Assembly: GCF_013372265.1 (NCBI RefSeq)
Contig: NZ_CP054051.1
Coordinates: forward strand, 1,562,587 to 1,626,586
Origin: Aliarcobacter cibarius
Lineage (GTDB): Bacteria; Campylobacterota; Campylobacteria; Campylobacterales; Arcobacteraceae
Direction: 5' to 3'
DNA: 64,000 nucleotides
The translations under genes were made by a program, and so were the position numbers. Position 1 is the first letter of the stretch. Each line of letters begins with the position of its first letter. The notes under the pieces are model-generated. The model had not been told where the DNA came from. It saw nothing but the letters and a program-made list of their open reading frames with translations, and searched no databases. Positions 16,681 through 26,161 of this stretch are shown here, piece by piece.

Positions 16681-17984
16681 GATTAATAAAATCAATCTTT
16701 ACAAATAGTAGTGGAATTTTAGTCTCAAGAATTACTGGCTTTATAAGAGATTTGATGACCGCTTCGATTCTTGGAGCTAATATATATTCTGATATATTTT
16801 TTATTGCTTTTAAATTTCCAAACCTTTTTAGAAGTATTTTTGCAGATGGAGCTTTTACACAAGCATTTATTCCCTCTTATGCAAAATCAAAATATAAAAT
16901 AAGATTCTCTTCTATTGTATTTTTACAAATTTTGGCATTTTTAATAGTTCTGTCATTGATAGTAACTATGTTTTCTCATCTATTTGCAAAAGCATTTGCT
17001 ATTGGATTTTCAGAAGAAACAGTTAACCTAGCTGCTCCACTATTTGCAATAAATTTTTATTATTTACCACTTATATTTGTAGTTACATTTATGGGTGCTT
17101 TGCTCCAATACAAACATCACTTTGCAACTACTGCATACTCAACAGCACTTTTAAATCTATCAATGATTGCTAGTTTGATAATTGCAAAAGGTCTTGAGCA
17201 ATATACAATTACTTATTATTTATCTTTTGGAGTTATTTTTGGTGGTATATTACAAGTTATTGTTCATATAATTGCCATAAAAAGAGCAAATTTGACAAAA
17301 ATATTTACTTTTAGAAAACATAAGCAAAAAGAAGAAAATAAATTTTATAAAAACTTTTTTGCGGCTACTTTAGGTTCTTCAACTATGCACATATCAGCTT
17401 TTATTGATACTTGGCTAGCTTCAATGTTGATTAGTGGTTCAATATCATATCTATACTATGCAAACAGAGTTTTTCAATTACCACTTGCTATATTTGCAAT
17501 AGCAACTTCAATAGCTCTATTTCCAATGATTTCAAAAGCAATAAAAAATAAAGATGAAAATTTAGCTCTTAAACTTATGAAAAAATCTTCATCTATTTTA
17601 TTTTTAGTTCTTACTGTTTCTATGATTATTGGAATAGTTTTTAATGAATTCATTATAAAACTTCTTTTTGAAAGAGGTGCATTTACTGCAAATGATACAC
17701 AAAATACAGCATTGATTCTAGCAATGTATTTAATTGGTCTTTTACCTTTTGGATTAGCAAAAATCTTCTCTCTTTGGTTATATGCAAAAGAGCAACAAGT
17801 ATTAACAGCAAAAATATCAGCTCAAAGTTTATTAGCAAATATTATTTTTTCTCTAATTTTAATTTATCCATTTGAAGCTGCTGGATTGGCATTTTCAAGT
17901 ACACTTAGTGGTTTTGTACTATTTTTCCTAACAATAAAAGCATTTGGATTTAAAAAATTCATCGAAATGTTCAAGAACTCTTAG
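16677..17984 (+). CDS. murJ: Lipid II flippase MurJ
   Basis: A 435-residue polytopic membrane protein of the MVF/MOP superfamily that moves lipid II across the inner membrane for peptidoglycan synthesis. The N-terminal signature is clear: SRITGFIRDLMTASILGA and FPNLFRSIFADGAFTQAFIPS, including the conserved Arg residues of the central cavity. The remaining chain shows regularly spaced hydrophobic segments. It is somewhat shorter than enterobacterial MurJ, which is common in this phylum. ATGA overlap with the upstream gene. Confidence 0.93.
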   Translation: MRLIKSIFTNSSGILVSRITGFIRDLMTASILGANIYSDIFFIAFKFPNLFRSIFADGAFTQAFIPSYAKSKYKIRFSSIVFLQILAFLIVLSLIVTMFSHLFAKAFAIGFSEETVNLAAPLFAINFYYLPLIFVVTFMGALLQYKHHFATTAYSTALLNLSMIASLIIAKGLEQYTITYYLSFGVIFGGILQVIVHIIAIKRANLTKIFTFRKHKQKEENKFYKNFFAATLGSSTMHISAFIDTWLASMLISGSISYLYYANRVFQLPLAIFAIATSIALFPMISKAIKNKDENLALKLMKKSSSILFLVLTVSMIIGIVFNEFIIKLLFERGAFTANDTQNTALILAMYLIGLLPFGLAKIFSLWLYAKEQQVLTAKISAQSLLANIIFSLILIYPFEAAGLAFSSTLSGFVLFFLTIKAFGFKKFIEMFKNS

Positions 17985-18020
17985 TTTTAGCTAATTTTCG
18001 CTAAAATCTAAGACTTTTTT
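17980..18020 (+). terminator. Intrinsic terminator after murJ
   Basis: CTTAGTTTTAGC (17980-17991) pairs with GCTAAAATCTAAG (18000-18012), with one bulged T, followed after AC by six T. The murJ stop codon lies within the left arm. Confidence 0.7.
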
Positions 18021-18037
18021 AAAAAACTAGGAATAAA

Positions 18038-19747
18038 ATGAGAAAATTTTTCACCCAATATAAACCTTATTATAAAAACTATAAGTTAGAAATTTTTTAT
18101 GCTTTCATAGGAATAATTTTAGTGGCTCTAGCAACAGCTGGAACGGCTTATGCAATCCAACCTCTTTTAGATGATATATTTATAAAAAAAGATGTTAATA
18201 TGCTTTATATTATGCCTATTATTGTAGTTATATTATATGCTGCAAAAGGTTTTGGTGGATATATTCAAGCTTATTTCATCTCTTTTATTGGTCAAGATAT
18301 TACAAGAAATGTAAGAGATAAATTATTTTCACATGTATTAAAACTTGACCTTGTTTTTTTCCAAAAAACTCATGGTGGAGAGTTAGTAAGTAGAATCATA
18401 AATGATATAAATAGGATTCAATCAGCAGTTTCAAACTCTTTAGCTGAATTAATAAGAGAATCTCTTACAATTATTGCTTTAGTTAGTTTAGTAATTTATC
18501 GTTCTCCTGAACTTGCTTTTTATGGATTAGTTGTTCTTCCACTAGCTATTTATCCACTTACTCGTTTAGCAAAAAGAATGAAAAAACTATCTTTTAAATC
18601 TCAAGAGAGTAACTCTGATATTACTTCAAGTTTAAGTGAGTCATTCAATAATATTGAGATAATTAAAGCAAATGGAACAGAAGATATTGAGGCAAAAAAA
18701 TTTAGTACTTTAAATCTGATTTTCTTCAAATACAATATGAAAGCCGTTAAAACAAATGAACTTACTTCTCCTTTAATGGAAACTTTAGGAGCGATTGCTT
18801 TTGGAACTGTTATTTTAGTTGGTGGGAGTAGAGTTGTAAATGGTGAACTTACAACTGGAGAATTTAGTTCATTCATTGCAGCTTTATTTATGCTTTATAC
18901 ACCAATAAAAAGAATTTCTTCTTTATATAATAAAATGCAAGATGCTATTGCTGCTAATGAGAGAATAAATAATATTTTTGCAAAAACAGCACAAATAAAA
19001 TCAGGAAATATAACAAAAATTGAAGATATAAAAAGTATCTCTTTTTGTAATGTTGGTTTAAAATATGATGATTTAGAAGCTTTAAAAAATATAAATTTAG
19101 AAGCAAAAAAAGGTGAAATAGTTGCTCTTGTGGGAGACAGTGGAGGAGGAAAATCTTCTTTAATCAATTTGCTTGTTAGATTTTATGATGTAAATAGTGG
19201 AGAGATAAAATTCAATAATACAAATATAAAAGATATTTCATTAGAAGAACTTAGAAAGCAAATCTCTATAGTTACTCAAAGAGTATATATTTTCAATGAT
19301 ACAATAGCTGCAAATGTGGCTTACGGAGAAGAACTTAATGAGATTAAAGTTATAGAGGCTTTAAAACAGGCTCATGCATATGAATTTGTTTCAAATATGA
19401 AATTAGGTGTTAATACGGTTTTAGATGAATTTGGTACAAATTTAAGTGGGGGCCAAAGACAAAGAATTGCAATAGCAAGAGCTTTATATAAAAATCCAAA
19501 AGTTCTAATTTTAGATGAAGCAACATCTGCACTTGATAATAAAAGTGAAGGTATTATCAGTGAAGTTATTGAAGAAGTAAGTCACAATAGAATAACGTTT
19601 GTAATAGCACATAGACTAAGTACTATTAAAAATGCTACAAAAATTGCTGTATTTAAAAGTGGTGAAATAGTTGATATTGGAACTCAAGATGAGCTTCTAG
19701 CATCTAGTTCTGAATATCAAAGATTATACAATTCAGCAAATCTTTGA
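18038..19747 (+). CDS. msbA: MsbA-like ABC exporter (fused permease and ATPase)
   Basis: A 569-residue half-transporter. The N-terminal ~320 residues hold the type-I exporter membrane domain (about six hydrophobic segments). The ATPase follows: Walker A GDSGGGKSS near 364-372, signature LSGGQ near 469, Walker B LILDEATSALD near 490, and the H-loop FVIAHRLS near 522. It heads the msbA-pyrD-M16-dapA-SDR order that I recall from C. jejuni, where the first gene is called msbA (lipid A/lipooligosaccharide core flipping). The substrate is inferred from that context. Confidence 0.85.
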   Translation: MRKFFTQYKPYYKNYKLEIFYAFIGIILVALATAGTAYAIQPLLDDIFIKKDVNMLYIMPIIVVILYAAKGFGGYIQAYFISFIGQDITRNVRDKLFSHVLKLDLVFFQKTHGGELVSRIINDINRIQSAVSNSLAELIRESLTIIALVSLVIYRSPELAFYGLVVLPLAIYPLTRLAKRMKKLSFKSQESNSDITSSLSESFNNIEIIKANGTEDIEAKKFSTLNLIFFKYNMKAVKTNELTSPLMETLGAIAFGTVILVGGSRVVNGELTTGEFSSFIAALFMLYTPIKRISSLYNKMQDAIAANERINNIFAKTAQIKSGNITKIEDIKSISFCNVGLKYDDLEALKNINLEAKKGEIVALVGDSGGGKSSLINLLVRFYDVNSGEIKFNNTNIKDISLEELRKQISIVTQRVYIFNDTIAANVAYGEELNEIKVIEALKQAHAYEFVSNMKLGVNTVLDEFGTNLSGGQRQRIAIARALYKNPKVLILDEATSALDNKSEGIISEVIEEVSHNRITFVIAHRLSTIKNATKIAVFKSGEIVDIGTQDELLASSSEYQRLYNSANL

Positions 19748-19791
19748 TTAGTTTTTGATAATATATAATAATTTTAAAAAAAGGAAAATCT

Positions 19792-20850
19792 TTGTTTAGT
19801 TACGAAACTGTTAAAAAAGTACTATTTTTATTCGATCCAGAAAAAGCTCATCACATTGCTGAATGTGGCTTAAAAGTTGTTGGAAAATGTAAAATTTTAA
19901 GAAATTATTATGAAAAAAAGAATTACATAATTAACCAAAAACTAAATCAAGAACTTTTTGGTGTAAAATTTGAAAATCCTGTTGGACTAGCTGCTGGATT
20001 TGATAAAAATGCAACTATGGTAAATTCTATGAAAAGCATGGGATTTGGTTTCACAGAGATTGGAACAATGACTCCTATGCCACAAGATGGAAATCCAAAA
20101 CCAAGAATGTTTAGATATCCAGAATATAAATCAGTTCAGAATGCTATGGGATTTAATAATCTTGGAGCTCATGCAGTTTTAAAAAATCTAAAAAAAGTTT
20201 ATCCTTTTCCTCTTCCTTTAGGAGTAAATATTGGTAAAAATAAATATACTCCAGAAGCATATGCACTAAGTGATTATAAAACTCTGATTAAAAAATTTGA
20301 AAGTTATGGAGATTATATAGTTATAAATATTTCAAGTCCAAATACTCCAAATTTAAGAGATTTACAAAATGAAAAATTTATAAATGAACTTTTTTCTATG
20401 GCAAAAGAGCTTACATCTAAGCCTATATTATTAAAAATCGCTCCTGATATGGAGACACAAACAGCAATTGAACTTTGTAAAACAGCTGTAAATGCTGGTG
20501 CTGCTGGAATCATAGCTACAAATACAACAATTGATTATAGTTTAATTCCAAACTGTAAAGATTTTGGAGGTCTTAGTGGTGCTGTTTTAAGTGAAAAATC
20601 TTCTTTATTATTCAAAGAGATAGCAAAAGAGCTTTATGGAAAAACTATTTTAATCAGTGTTGGTGGAATTTCTACAGGTAAACAAGCCTATGAGAGAATA
20701 AAAAATGGTGCCTCACTTGTTCAAGTATACTCTAGTTTAGTTTTTGAAGGTCCCTCAATGGTAAGAAAAATAAATGAAGAGATCCTAGAATTATTAAAAA
20801 AAGATGGTTATGAAAACATAACTGAAGCTATTGGAGCGAATTTAAGATAA
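19792..20850 (+). CDS. pyrD: Dihydroorotate dehydrogenase (quinone), class 2
   Basis: A 352-residue membrane-associated flavoenzyme that oxidises dihydroorotate to orotate in pyrimidine synthesis, passing electrons to quinone. The N-terminal amphipathic part, GLAAGFDKNA, NISSPNTPNLR (catalytic-serine region of class 2 enzymes) and the C-terminal GGISTG phosphate-binding loop are visible. The start is TTG at 19792, supported by an AAGGA ribosome-binding site six bases upstream and the normal family N-terminus. The next gene begins on its stop (TAATG). Confidence 0.95.
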   Translation: MFSYETVKKVLFLFDPEKAHHIAECGLKVVGKCKILRNYYEKKNYIINQKLNQELFGVKFENPVGLAAGFDKNATMVNSMKSMGFGFTEIGTMTPMPQDGNPKPRMFRYPEYKSVQNAMGFNNLGAHAVLKNLKKVYPFPLPLGVNIGKNKYTPEAYALSDYKTLIKKFESYGDYIVINISSPNTPNLRDLQNEKFINELFSMAKELTSKPILLKIAPDMETQTAIELCKTAVNAGAAGIIATNTTIDYSLIPNCKDFGGLSGAVLSEKSSLLFKEIAKELYGKTILISVGGISTGKQAYERIKNGASLVQVYSSLVFEGPSMVRKINEEILELLKKDGYENITEAIGANLR

Positions 20851-22163
20851 TGAAAAAATTCTTAAAAATTTTTATATTTTTTATTTTTATTGGAGATTTT
20901 ATGAGTGCAAATAGTTTGCCAAATTATTATACAAAAAACCTAGATAATGGATTGCAAATTGTAGCTATTCCTATGGATAATAATACAAATGTAGTATCTG
21001 TTGATATTTTTTACAAAGTTGGAAGTAGAAATGAAGTTATGGGAAAAAGTGGAATTGCCCATATGCTAGAACATCTAAATTTTAAATCTACGAAAAATTT
21101 AAAATCTGGAGAATTTGATGAAATTGTAAAAGGTTTTGGGGGAGTAAACAATGCAGGAACAAGCTTTGATTACACTCACTATTACATAAAAACAGCTTCA
21201 AAAAATACAGATAAATCTTTAGAACTTTTCAGTGAGTTAATGCAAAATCTTACTTTAAAAAATGAAGAATTTCAACCTGAGCGAGATGTAGTTGCAGAAG
21301 AGAGACGTTGGAGAACTGATAATAATCCAATGGGTTATTTACAATTTAGATTATTTAACAATTCATATGTTTACCATCCTTACCACTGGACTCCGATTGG
21401 ATTTATGGATGATATAAAAAACTGGACAATAGAAGATATAAAAGATTTTCATTCTACATATTATCAACCTAAAAATGCAATAGTTGTAGTTGCCGGTGAT
21501 ATAAAAAAAGAAGATGTATTTTCATTAGTTGAAAAACATTTTAAAGATATAAAAAATACAAAAGATATTCCTAGTTCTATTCATACAGTTGAACCTGTTC
21601 AAGATGGAGAAAGAAGAGCTACAGTAAATAAAGAATCAAATGTAGAAATGTTAGCTATGACTTATCATATACCAAATTTTGAGCATGAAGATCAAGTTGC
21701 TCTTAGCGCTTTATCTCAACTTTTAAGTAGTGGTAAAAGTTCAATCCTACAAAAAGTACTAGTTGATGAAAAAAGATTAGCTAACTCTGTTTATGCCTAT
21801 AATATGGAATTAAAAGATCCTGGTGTTTTTATATTTATGGCTGTTGCAAATGAAAATATTGATGCTTTAAAAATAGAAAAAGAGATTTTAGATATAATAT
21901 CGCGAATTCAAAAAGGTGAAGTTAAAGAAAAAGATATTGATAAGCTTAAAATAAATACAAAAGCTGATTTTATCTACTCTCTTGAAAGCTCAAGTGATGT
22001 TGCTTCACTATTTGGAACATATCTTGTAAGAGATAATATTAAACCACTTTTAGATTATGAAGCTAACTTAGATAAGCTGAAAGTAGAAGATATTGTAAAT
22101 GTTGCAAAAAAATATTTGATAAAAGAGAATTCTACAACTCTTATACTAAAAGAAAAAAACTAA
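20850..22163 (+). CDS. M16-family zinc metallopeptidase, periplasmic
   Basis: A 437-residue peptidase with an N-terminal hydrophobic export signal (about 1-20). The inverted zinc motif HxxEH is at 71-75 (HMLEH), and the third ligand Glu151 lies 76 residues downstream in ERDVVAEERRW, as expected for the processing-protease-like group. A second, non-catalytic M16 domain follows. Epsilonproteobacterial homologues sit at this same place between pyrD and dapA. Substrates are unknown; peptide turnover in the periplasm is likely. Start overlaps the pyrD stop by one base. Confidence 0.88.
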   Translation: MKKFLKIFIFFIFIGDFMSANSLPNYYTKNLDNGLQIVAIPMDNNTNVVSVDIFYKVGSRNEVMGKSGIAHMLEHLNFKSTKNLKSGEFDEIVKGFGGVNNAGTSFDYTHYYIKTASKNTDKSLELFSELMQNLTLKNEEFQPERDVVAEERRWRTDNNPMGYLQFRLFNNSYVYHPYHWTPIGFMDDIKNWTIEDIKDFHSTYYQPKNAIVVVAGDIKKEDVFSLVEKHFKDIKNTKDIPSSIHTVEPVQDGERRATVNKESNVEMLAMTYHIPNFEHEDQVALSALSQLLSSGKSSILQKVLVDEKRLANSVYAYNMELKDPGVFIFMAVANENIDALKIEKEILDIISRIQKGEVKEKDIDKLKINTKADFIYSLESSSDVASLFGTYLVRDNIKPLLDYEANLDKLKVEDIVNVAKKYLIKENSTTLILKEKN

Positions 22164-22172
22164 AGGATAAAA

Positions 22173-23060
22173 ATGGATACCATTATTGGCTCTATGACTG
22201 CACTAATCACACCATTTAAAAATGGAAAAGTTGATTTAGAGAAGTATGAATCATTAATTAAAAGACAAATTGCAAATGGGATTGATGCTGTTTGCCCTGT
22301 TGGAACTACTGGTGAAAGTGCAACATTATCACATAAAGAGCACAAAGAGTGTATTGAAGTTGCTGTAGCTGCTTGTAAAAATACAAGAGTAAAAGTTCTA
22401 GCTGGTGCAGGTTCGAATGCAACACATGAAGCTTGTGATATAGCAAAATTTGCAGAAGAGATTGGAGCAGATGGAATTTTATCAATAGCTCCATACTACA
22501 ATAAACCTACTCAACAAGGTTTATATGCTCACTATAAAGCAATAGCAAATAGTATCGAAATACCTGTTATGCTTTACAACGTTCCTGGAAGAACAGGAGT
22601 TGATTTGTTAGCAGAAACAGCAATTAAGCTTTTTGATGATGTAAAAAATATCTATGGTATCAAAGAAGCAACTGGATCACTTGAAAGAGCAACTTCTATA
22701 ATATCACAAAGAGAAGATTTTGTAGTAGTTTCTGGAGATGATAGCGTAGATTTTCCAATGTTAGCAAGTGGAGCTAAGGGGATTATTTCTGTAACTGCGA
22801 ATTTAGTTCCAGATTTAAAAGTAAAACTTGTAAATAGCACTATTAATGGTGATTTTAAAACTGGATTAAAAGTTCACAATGATCTTTTTGAATTAAATAA
22901 AGTATTATTTTGTGAAAGTAACCCTATTCCAATAAAAGCAGCTATGTATTTAGCTGGATTATTAGATACTTTAGAATTTAGGTTACCTTTAACAGAACCT
23001 AGCAAAGAAACTTTAATCAAATTAGAAAATATATTAAAAAAATACGAGGTAGTTAAATAA
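22173..23060 (+). CDS. dapA: 4-hydroxy-tetrahydrodipicolinate synthase
   Basis: A 295-residue TIM-barrel aldolase that condenses pyruvate with aspartate semialdehyde, the entry step to diaminopimelate and lysine. The Schiff-base lysine is Lys164 (YGIKEATG); Tyr135 and Arg140 are in YNVPGRTG; the substrate-binding Thr45-Thr46 pair is in VGTTGES. Length and motifs are normal. DAP feeds peptidoglycan synthesis, which links it to murJ and murF in this window. Confidence 0.97.
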   Translation: MDTIIGSMTALITPFKNGKVDLEKYESLIKRQIANGIDAVCPVGTTGESATLSHKEHKECIEVAVAACKNTRVKVLAGAGSNATHEACDIAKFAEEIGADGILSIAPYYNKPTQQGLYAHYKAIANSIEIPVMLYNVPGRTGVDLLAETAIKLFDDVKNIYGIKEATGSLERATSIISQREDFVVVSGDDSVDFPMLASGAKGIISVTANLVPDLKVKLVNSTINGDFKTGLKVHNDLFELNKVLFCESNPIPIKAAMYLAGLLDTLEFRLPLTEPSKETLIKLENILKKYEVVK

Positions 23061-23836
23061 TGAGTTCTATGAATGGAAAAACTTTAGTAATTTCTGGTGG
23101 TACAAAAGGTATTGGAAAAGAGTGTGTTTACAAATTTGCAAGTAATGGTGTAAATGTAGCATTCACTTATAATTCAAATGCTGAAATTGCTCAAGAAATT
23201 TGTAGAGATGTTGAATCTAAGTTTGGAGTAAAATGTAGAGCTTACCCATTTAATATTTTAGAACCAGAAAAGTATGCAGAACTTTTTGAAGAAATAGATA
23301 AAGATTTTGATAGAGTTGACTTCTTTATTTCAAATGCTATGATTTACGGAAGAGCTGTTGTTGGTGGATATGGTAAATTTATGAAATTAAAACCTAGAGG
23401 ATTAAACAATATTTATACAGCAACTGTAAATGCATTTGTATGTGGTTCTCAACAAGCTGCAAAAAGAATGCAAAAAGTTGGAGGTGGAGCTATTGTTTCA
23501 TTATCTTCAACTGGTAACTTAGTATATATTGAAAACTATGCAGGTCATGGAACAAATAAAGCTGCTGTTGAAGCTATGGTTAGATATGCTGCAACTGAAC
23601 TTGGTGAATTTAATATAAGAGTAAATGCAGTTTCAGGTGGACCAATTGATACAGATGCTTTAAAAGCATTTACAAACTATGAAGAAGTGAAAGCAAAAAC
23701 AGCTGAATACTCTCCATTAAATAGAATTGGACAACCTGAAGATCTTGCACAGTCTTGTTATTTCTTATGTACAAATGATGCTTCTTGGATTACTGGTCAT
23801 ACTTTAATCGTTGATGGAGGGACAACATTTAAATAA
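23060..23836 (+). CDS. FabL-like enoyl-ACP reductase / SDR oxidoreductase
   Basis: A 258-residue short-chain dehydrogenase. The N-terminal GGTKGIG (13-19) binds NAD(P)H. The usual YxxxK is absent at that place; instead Tyr160 and Lys167 form a Y-x6-K arrangement (NYAGHGTNK), which is diagnostic of enoyl-ACP reductases of the FabI/FabL type, and the surrounding YIENY resembles Bacillus FabL. It therefore probably reduces enoyl-ACP in fatty-acid elongation. C. jejuni carries a homologous SDR after dapA. Neighbour pgsA supports a lipid role. Overlaps dapA and pgsA by one base each. Confidence 0.75.
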   Translation: MSSMNGKTLVISGGTKGIGKECVYKFASNGVNVAFTYNSNAEIAQEICRDVESKFGVKCRAYPFNILEPEKYAELFEEIDKDFDRVDFFISNAMIYGRAVVGGYGKFMKLKPRGLNNIYTATVNAFVCGSQQAAKRMQKVGGGAIVSLSSTGNLVYIENYAGHGTNKAAVEAMVRYAATELGEFNIRVNAVSGGPIDTDALKAFTNYEEVKAKTAEYSPLNRIGQPEDLAQSCYFLCTNDASWITGHTLIVDGGTTFK

Positions 23837-24378
23837 TGTCAAAAGCACTAAATCTTCCAAACATATTAGCACTTTTTAGAATAGCATTAGCTCCGCTAAT
23901 GCTATGGTTTTTTATAGATAGAAACAATCCTATATTCGCATCTTGGCATCCTTCTTGGTTTGATTATTTTGCAGGACTTATTTTTGTTGTTGCATCTGTT
24001 ACAGATTTTTTTGATGGTTTTATTGCAAGAAGTTGGAATCAAATGACTAAACTAGGTGCTATTTTAGATCCACTTGCTGACAAAATGCTCGTTCTTGCAG
24101 GTTTTTTGGGACTTATGGTTATAGACAGAGCTAGTGCTTGGGCTGTTTTTTTAATACTATCAAGAGAGTTTTTTATAACTGGTCTTAGAGTTGTTGCAGT
24201 TGCAGAAGGTAAAAATGTAGCTTCAACTATGGCAGGAAAAGTAAAAACTGTAGCTCAAATGTTTGCAATAGGATTTTTAATAATGAATTGGCCATATGCA
24301 ACTACTTTACTATGGATTGCTGTTATTTTAACTTTATATTCTGGATTTGAATATACAAGAGACTATTTTAAAGCTTAA
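23836..24378 (+). CDS. pgsA: CDP-diacylglycerol-glycerol-3-phosphate 3-phosphatidyltransferase
   Basis: A 180-residue integral membrane enzyme making phosphatidylglycerol phosphate. The CDP-alcohol phosphotransferase signature is complete: Asp57, Asp60-Gly61, Ala64-Arg65, Gly74, Asp78 and Asp82 with canonical spacing. Several hydrophobic segments surround it. Its start codon overlaps the stop of the FabL-like gene, placing fatty-acid and phospholipid steps side by side. Confidence 0.95.
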   Translation: MSKALNLPNILALFRIALAPLMLWFFIDRNNPIFASWHPSWFDYFAGLIFVVASVTDFFDGFIARSWNQMTKLGAILDPLADKMLVLAGFLGLMVIDRASAWAVFLILSREFFITGLRVVAVAEGKNVASTMAGKVKTVAQMFAIGFLIMNWPYATTLLWIAVILTLYSGFEYTRDYFKA

Positions 24379-24386
24379 GGATTTTT

Positions 24387-25445
24387 TTGGGTACTATTAC
24401 TTTTTTATTAGTTTTATCATTTTTAGTATTTTTTCATGAGCTAGGACACTTTTTAGCTGCTCGTTATTTTGGTGTTAAAGTTCATGTATTTTCTATTGGA
24501 TTTGGAAAACAAATCTACTCAAAATATTGGGCAGGTACAACTTGGCAAATTGCATTAATTCCACTAGGTGGCTATGTAAAAATGAAAGGTCAAGATGATA
24601 CAAATCCTGCTTTAACTGAATCAGGAGATGATTCTTATAATACAAAAAAACCTTGGCAAAGAATAATTATACTTTTTGCGGGGCCTTTTGCAAACTTTTT
24701 ACTAGCTGCTATTTTATATTTTACAATAGCTTTAATGGGTGCAAAAACTTTAGCTCCTATTATTGGTAATGTTAGTCCAGATTCTGTTGCTTTTCAGGCA
24801 GGTTTACAAAAAAATGATGAAATAATAAGAATAAATGATTTAGAAATTAAAACATGGGATGAAATAGGAAAAGTTATTACAACTACAGAAGGTGCTTTAC
24901 AATTTTATATAAAAAGAGACAATAACTTAATTATAAAAATAATCAATCCACAAATTTCAGATAGTCAAAATATGTTTAATGAGAAAATTAAAAAAAGAAT
25001 GATTGGAATTGCTCCAATAGGAGAAGTTATTACTCTAAATTTAAGCTTTTATGATTCTTTGATATACGCATATGATAAAACTATTTTTGCTTCAACAATG
25101 ATTTTCCAAGGTGTTCAAAAATTAATTTCTGGAATTATTCCATCAAGTGAAATTGGAGGAGTTATTAGTATTGGTAAAATCATTTCTGATGCTAGTGAAA
25201 GTTCTATTATAGCACTACTTACAATTACAGCTTTAATATCTGTAAATTTAGGAGTTTTAAATCTTCTTCCTATTCCAGCACTTGATGGTGGACATATTAT
25301 GTTTAATCTTTATGAAATGATTATGAGAAGAAAACCTAGTGAACAAGTTTTTATGTTTCTAACAATAATGGGATGGATAATATTAGGAAGTTTAATGCTT
25401 CTTGGTATTTATAATGATATTAATAGAATATTCTTAAATAATTAA
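24387..25445 (+). CDS. rseP: RseP-like site-2 intramembrane zinc protease
   Basis: A 352-residue membrane protease of the RIP family. The zinc motif HELGH is at 17-21 in the first membrane segment and the LDG motif (PALDGGH, Asp near 300) in a later one; a PDZ-like domain lies between (about 110-190). The start is a TTG at 24387, with AAGGA five bases upstream, and no ATG gives the family N-terminus. Homologues cleave anti-sigma factors or leftover signal peptides; the substrate here is unknown. Confidence 0.93.
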   Translation: MGTITFLLVLSFLVFFHELGHFLAARYFGVKVHVFSIGFGKQIYSKYWAGTTWQIALIPLGGYVKMKGQDDTNPALTESGDDSYNTKKPWQRIIILFAGPFANFLLAAILYFTIALMGAKTLAPIIGNVSPDSVAFQAGLQKNDEIIRINDLEIKTWDEIGKVITTTEGALQFYIKRDNNLIIKIINPQISDSQNMFNEKIKKRMIGIAPIGEVITLNLSFYDSLIYAYDKTIFASTMIFQGVQKLISGIIPSSEIGGVISIGKIISDASESSIIALLTITALISVNLGVLNLLPIPALDGGHIMFNLYEMIMRRKPSEQVFMFLTIMGWIILGSLMLLGIYNDINRIFLNN

Positions 25446-25456
25446 AAAGGTTTTTC

Positions 25457-26137
25457 ATGGATAAATTAATAGCAACAAGAAATCTAGATAACTTAATAAC
25501 AAAAGTTGAAGCAGCAAGGCTTAGAGTATCTGAACATCATATAGTTAAAATTGTAGGTATTTCAAAATATTCAACATCAGAAGATATTAGAACTTTATAT
25601 GAAGTTGGTCAAAGAGCGTTTGGAGAAAATAAAGTTCAAGATTTAAAAGAAAAAAGTTTAGCTTTAGAAGAATTACCAATTGAATGGCATTTTGTAGGAA
25701 CTCTACAAAAAAATAAAATAAATAATCTTATTGATTTAAATCCTACGTTAATTCACTCTCTAGATTCTTTAGAATTAGCTATTGAATTAAATAAAAAACT
25801 TGAATCTAGAAATAAAAAATTATCTGCTCTACTTCAAATAAATTCAGCTTATGAAGATACAAAATCGGGTGTTTTACCAGAAGTTGCAATCGAAACATAT
25901 AGAGAAATACTTGAAAAATGCCCTTACATAATTTTAAAAGGTGTTATGAGTATTGGAGCTCATGTAGAAGATGAAAATACTATTAAAAAATCATTCCAGA
26001 CTACTAAAAGAATATTTGATGAATTAGTACCACTAGGTGCAAGATACTGTTCTATGGGTATGAGCAGTGATTTTGAACTTGCAATTGAGTGTGGTTCAAA
26101 CCTTATCAGAGTTGGATCAACACTTTTTAAAAATTAA
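25457..26137 (+). CDS. YggS-family PLP homeostasis protein
   Basis: A 226-residue single-domain PLP-binding protein (PLPBP/YggS). Lys37 in VGISKYST is the PLP-binding lysine; FGENKVQDL, HFVGTLQKNK and SMGMSSDFELAIECGS are typical of the family. These proteins have no known catalytic activity and buffer free pyridoxal phosphate. It ends the msbA-pyrD-dapA-pgsA run and is followed by a hairpin. Confidence 0.93.
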   Translation: MDKLIATRNLDNLITKVEAARLRVSEHHIVKIVGISKYSTSEDIRTLYEVGQRAFGENKVQDLKEKSLALEELPIEWHFVGTLQKNKINNLIDLNPTLIHSLDSLELAIELNKKLESRNKKLSALLQINSAYEDTKSGVLPEVAIETYREILEKCPYIILKGVMSIGAHVEDENTIKKSFQTTKRIFDELVPLGARYCSMGMSSDFELAIECGSNLIRVGSTLFKN

Positions 26138-26161
26138 GAGCAAATATTTACTTTTGCTCTT
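26136..26161. terminator. Hairpin between the yggS-type gene and the tautomerase gene
   Basis: AAGAGCAAA (26136-26144) pairs perfectly with TTTGCTCTT (26153-26161) across an eight-base loop, between two convergent genes. It starts within the stop codon of the upstream gene. Confidence 0.7.
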
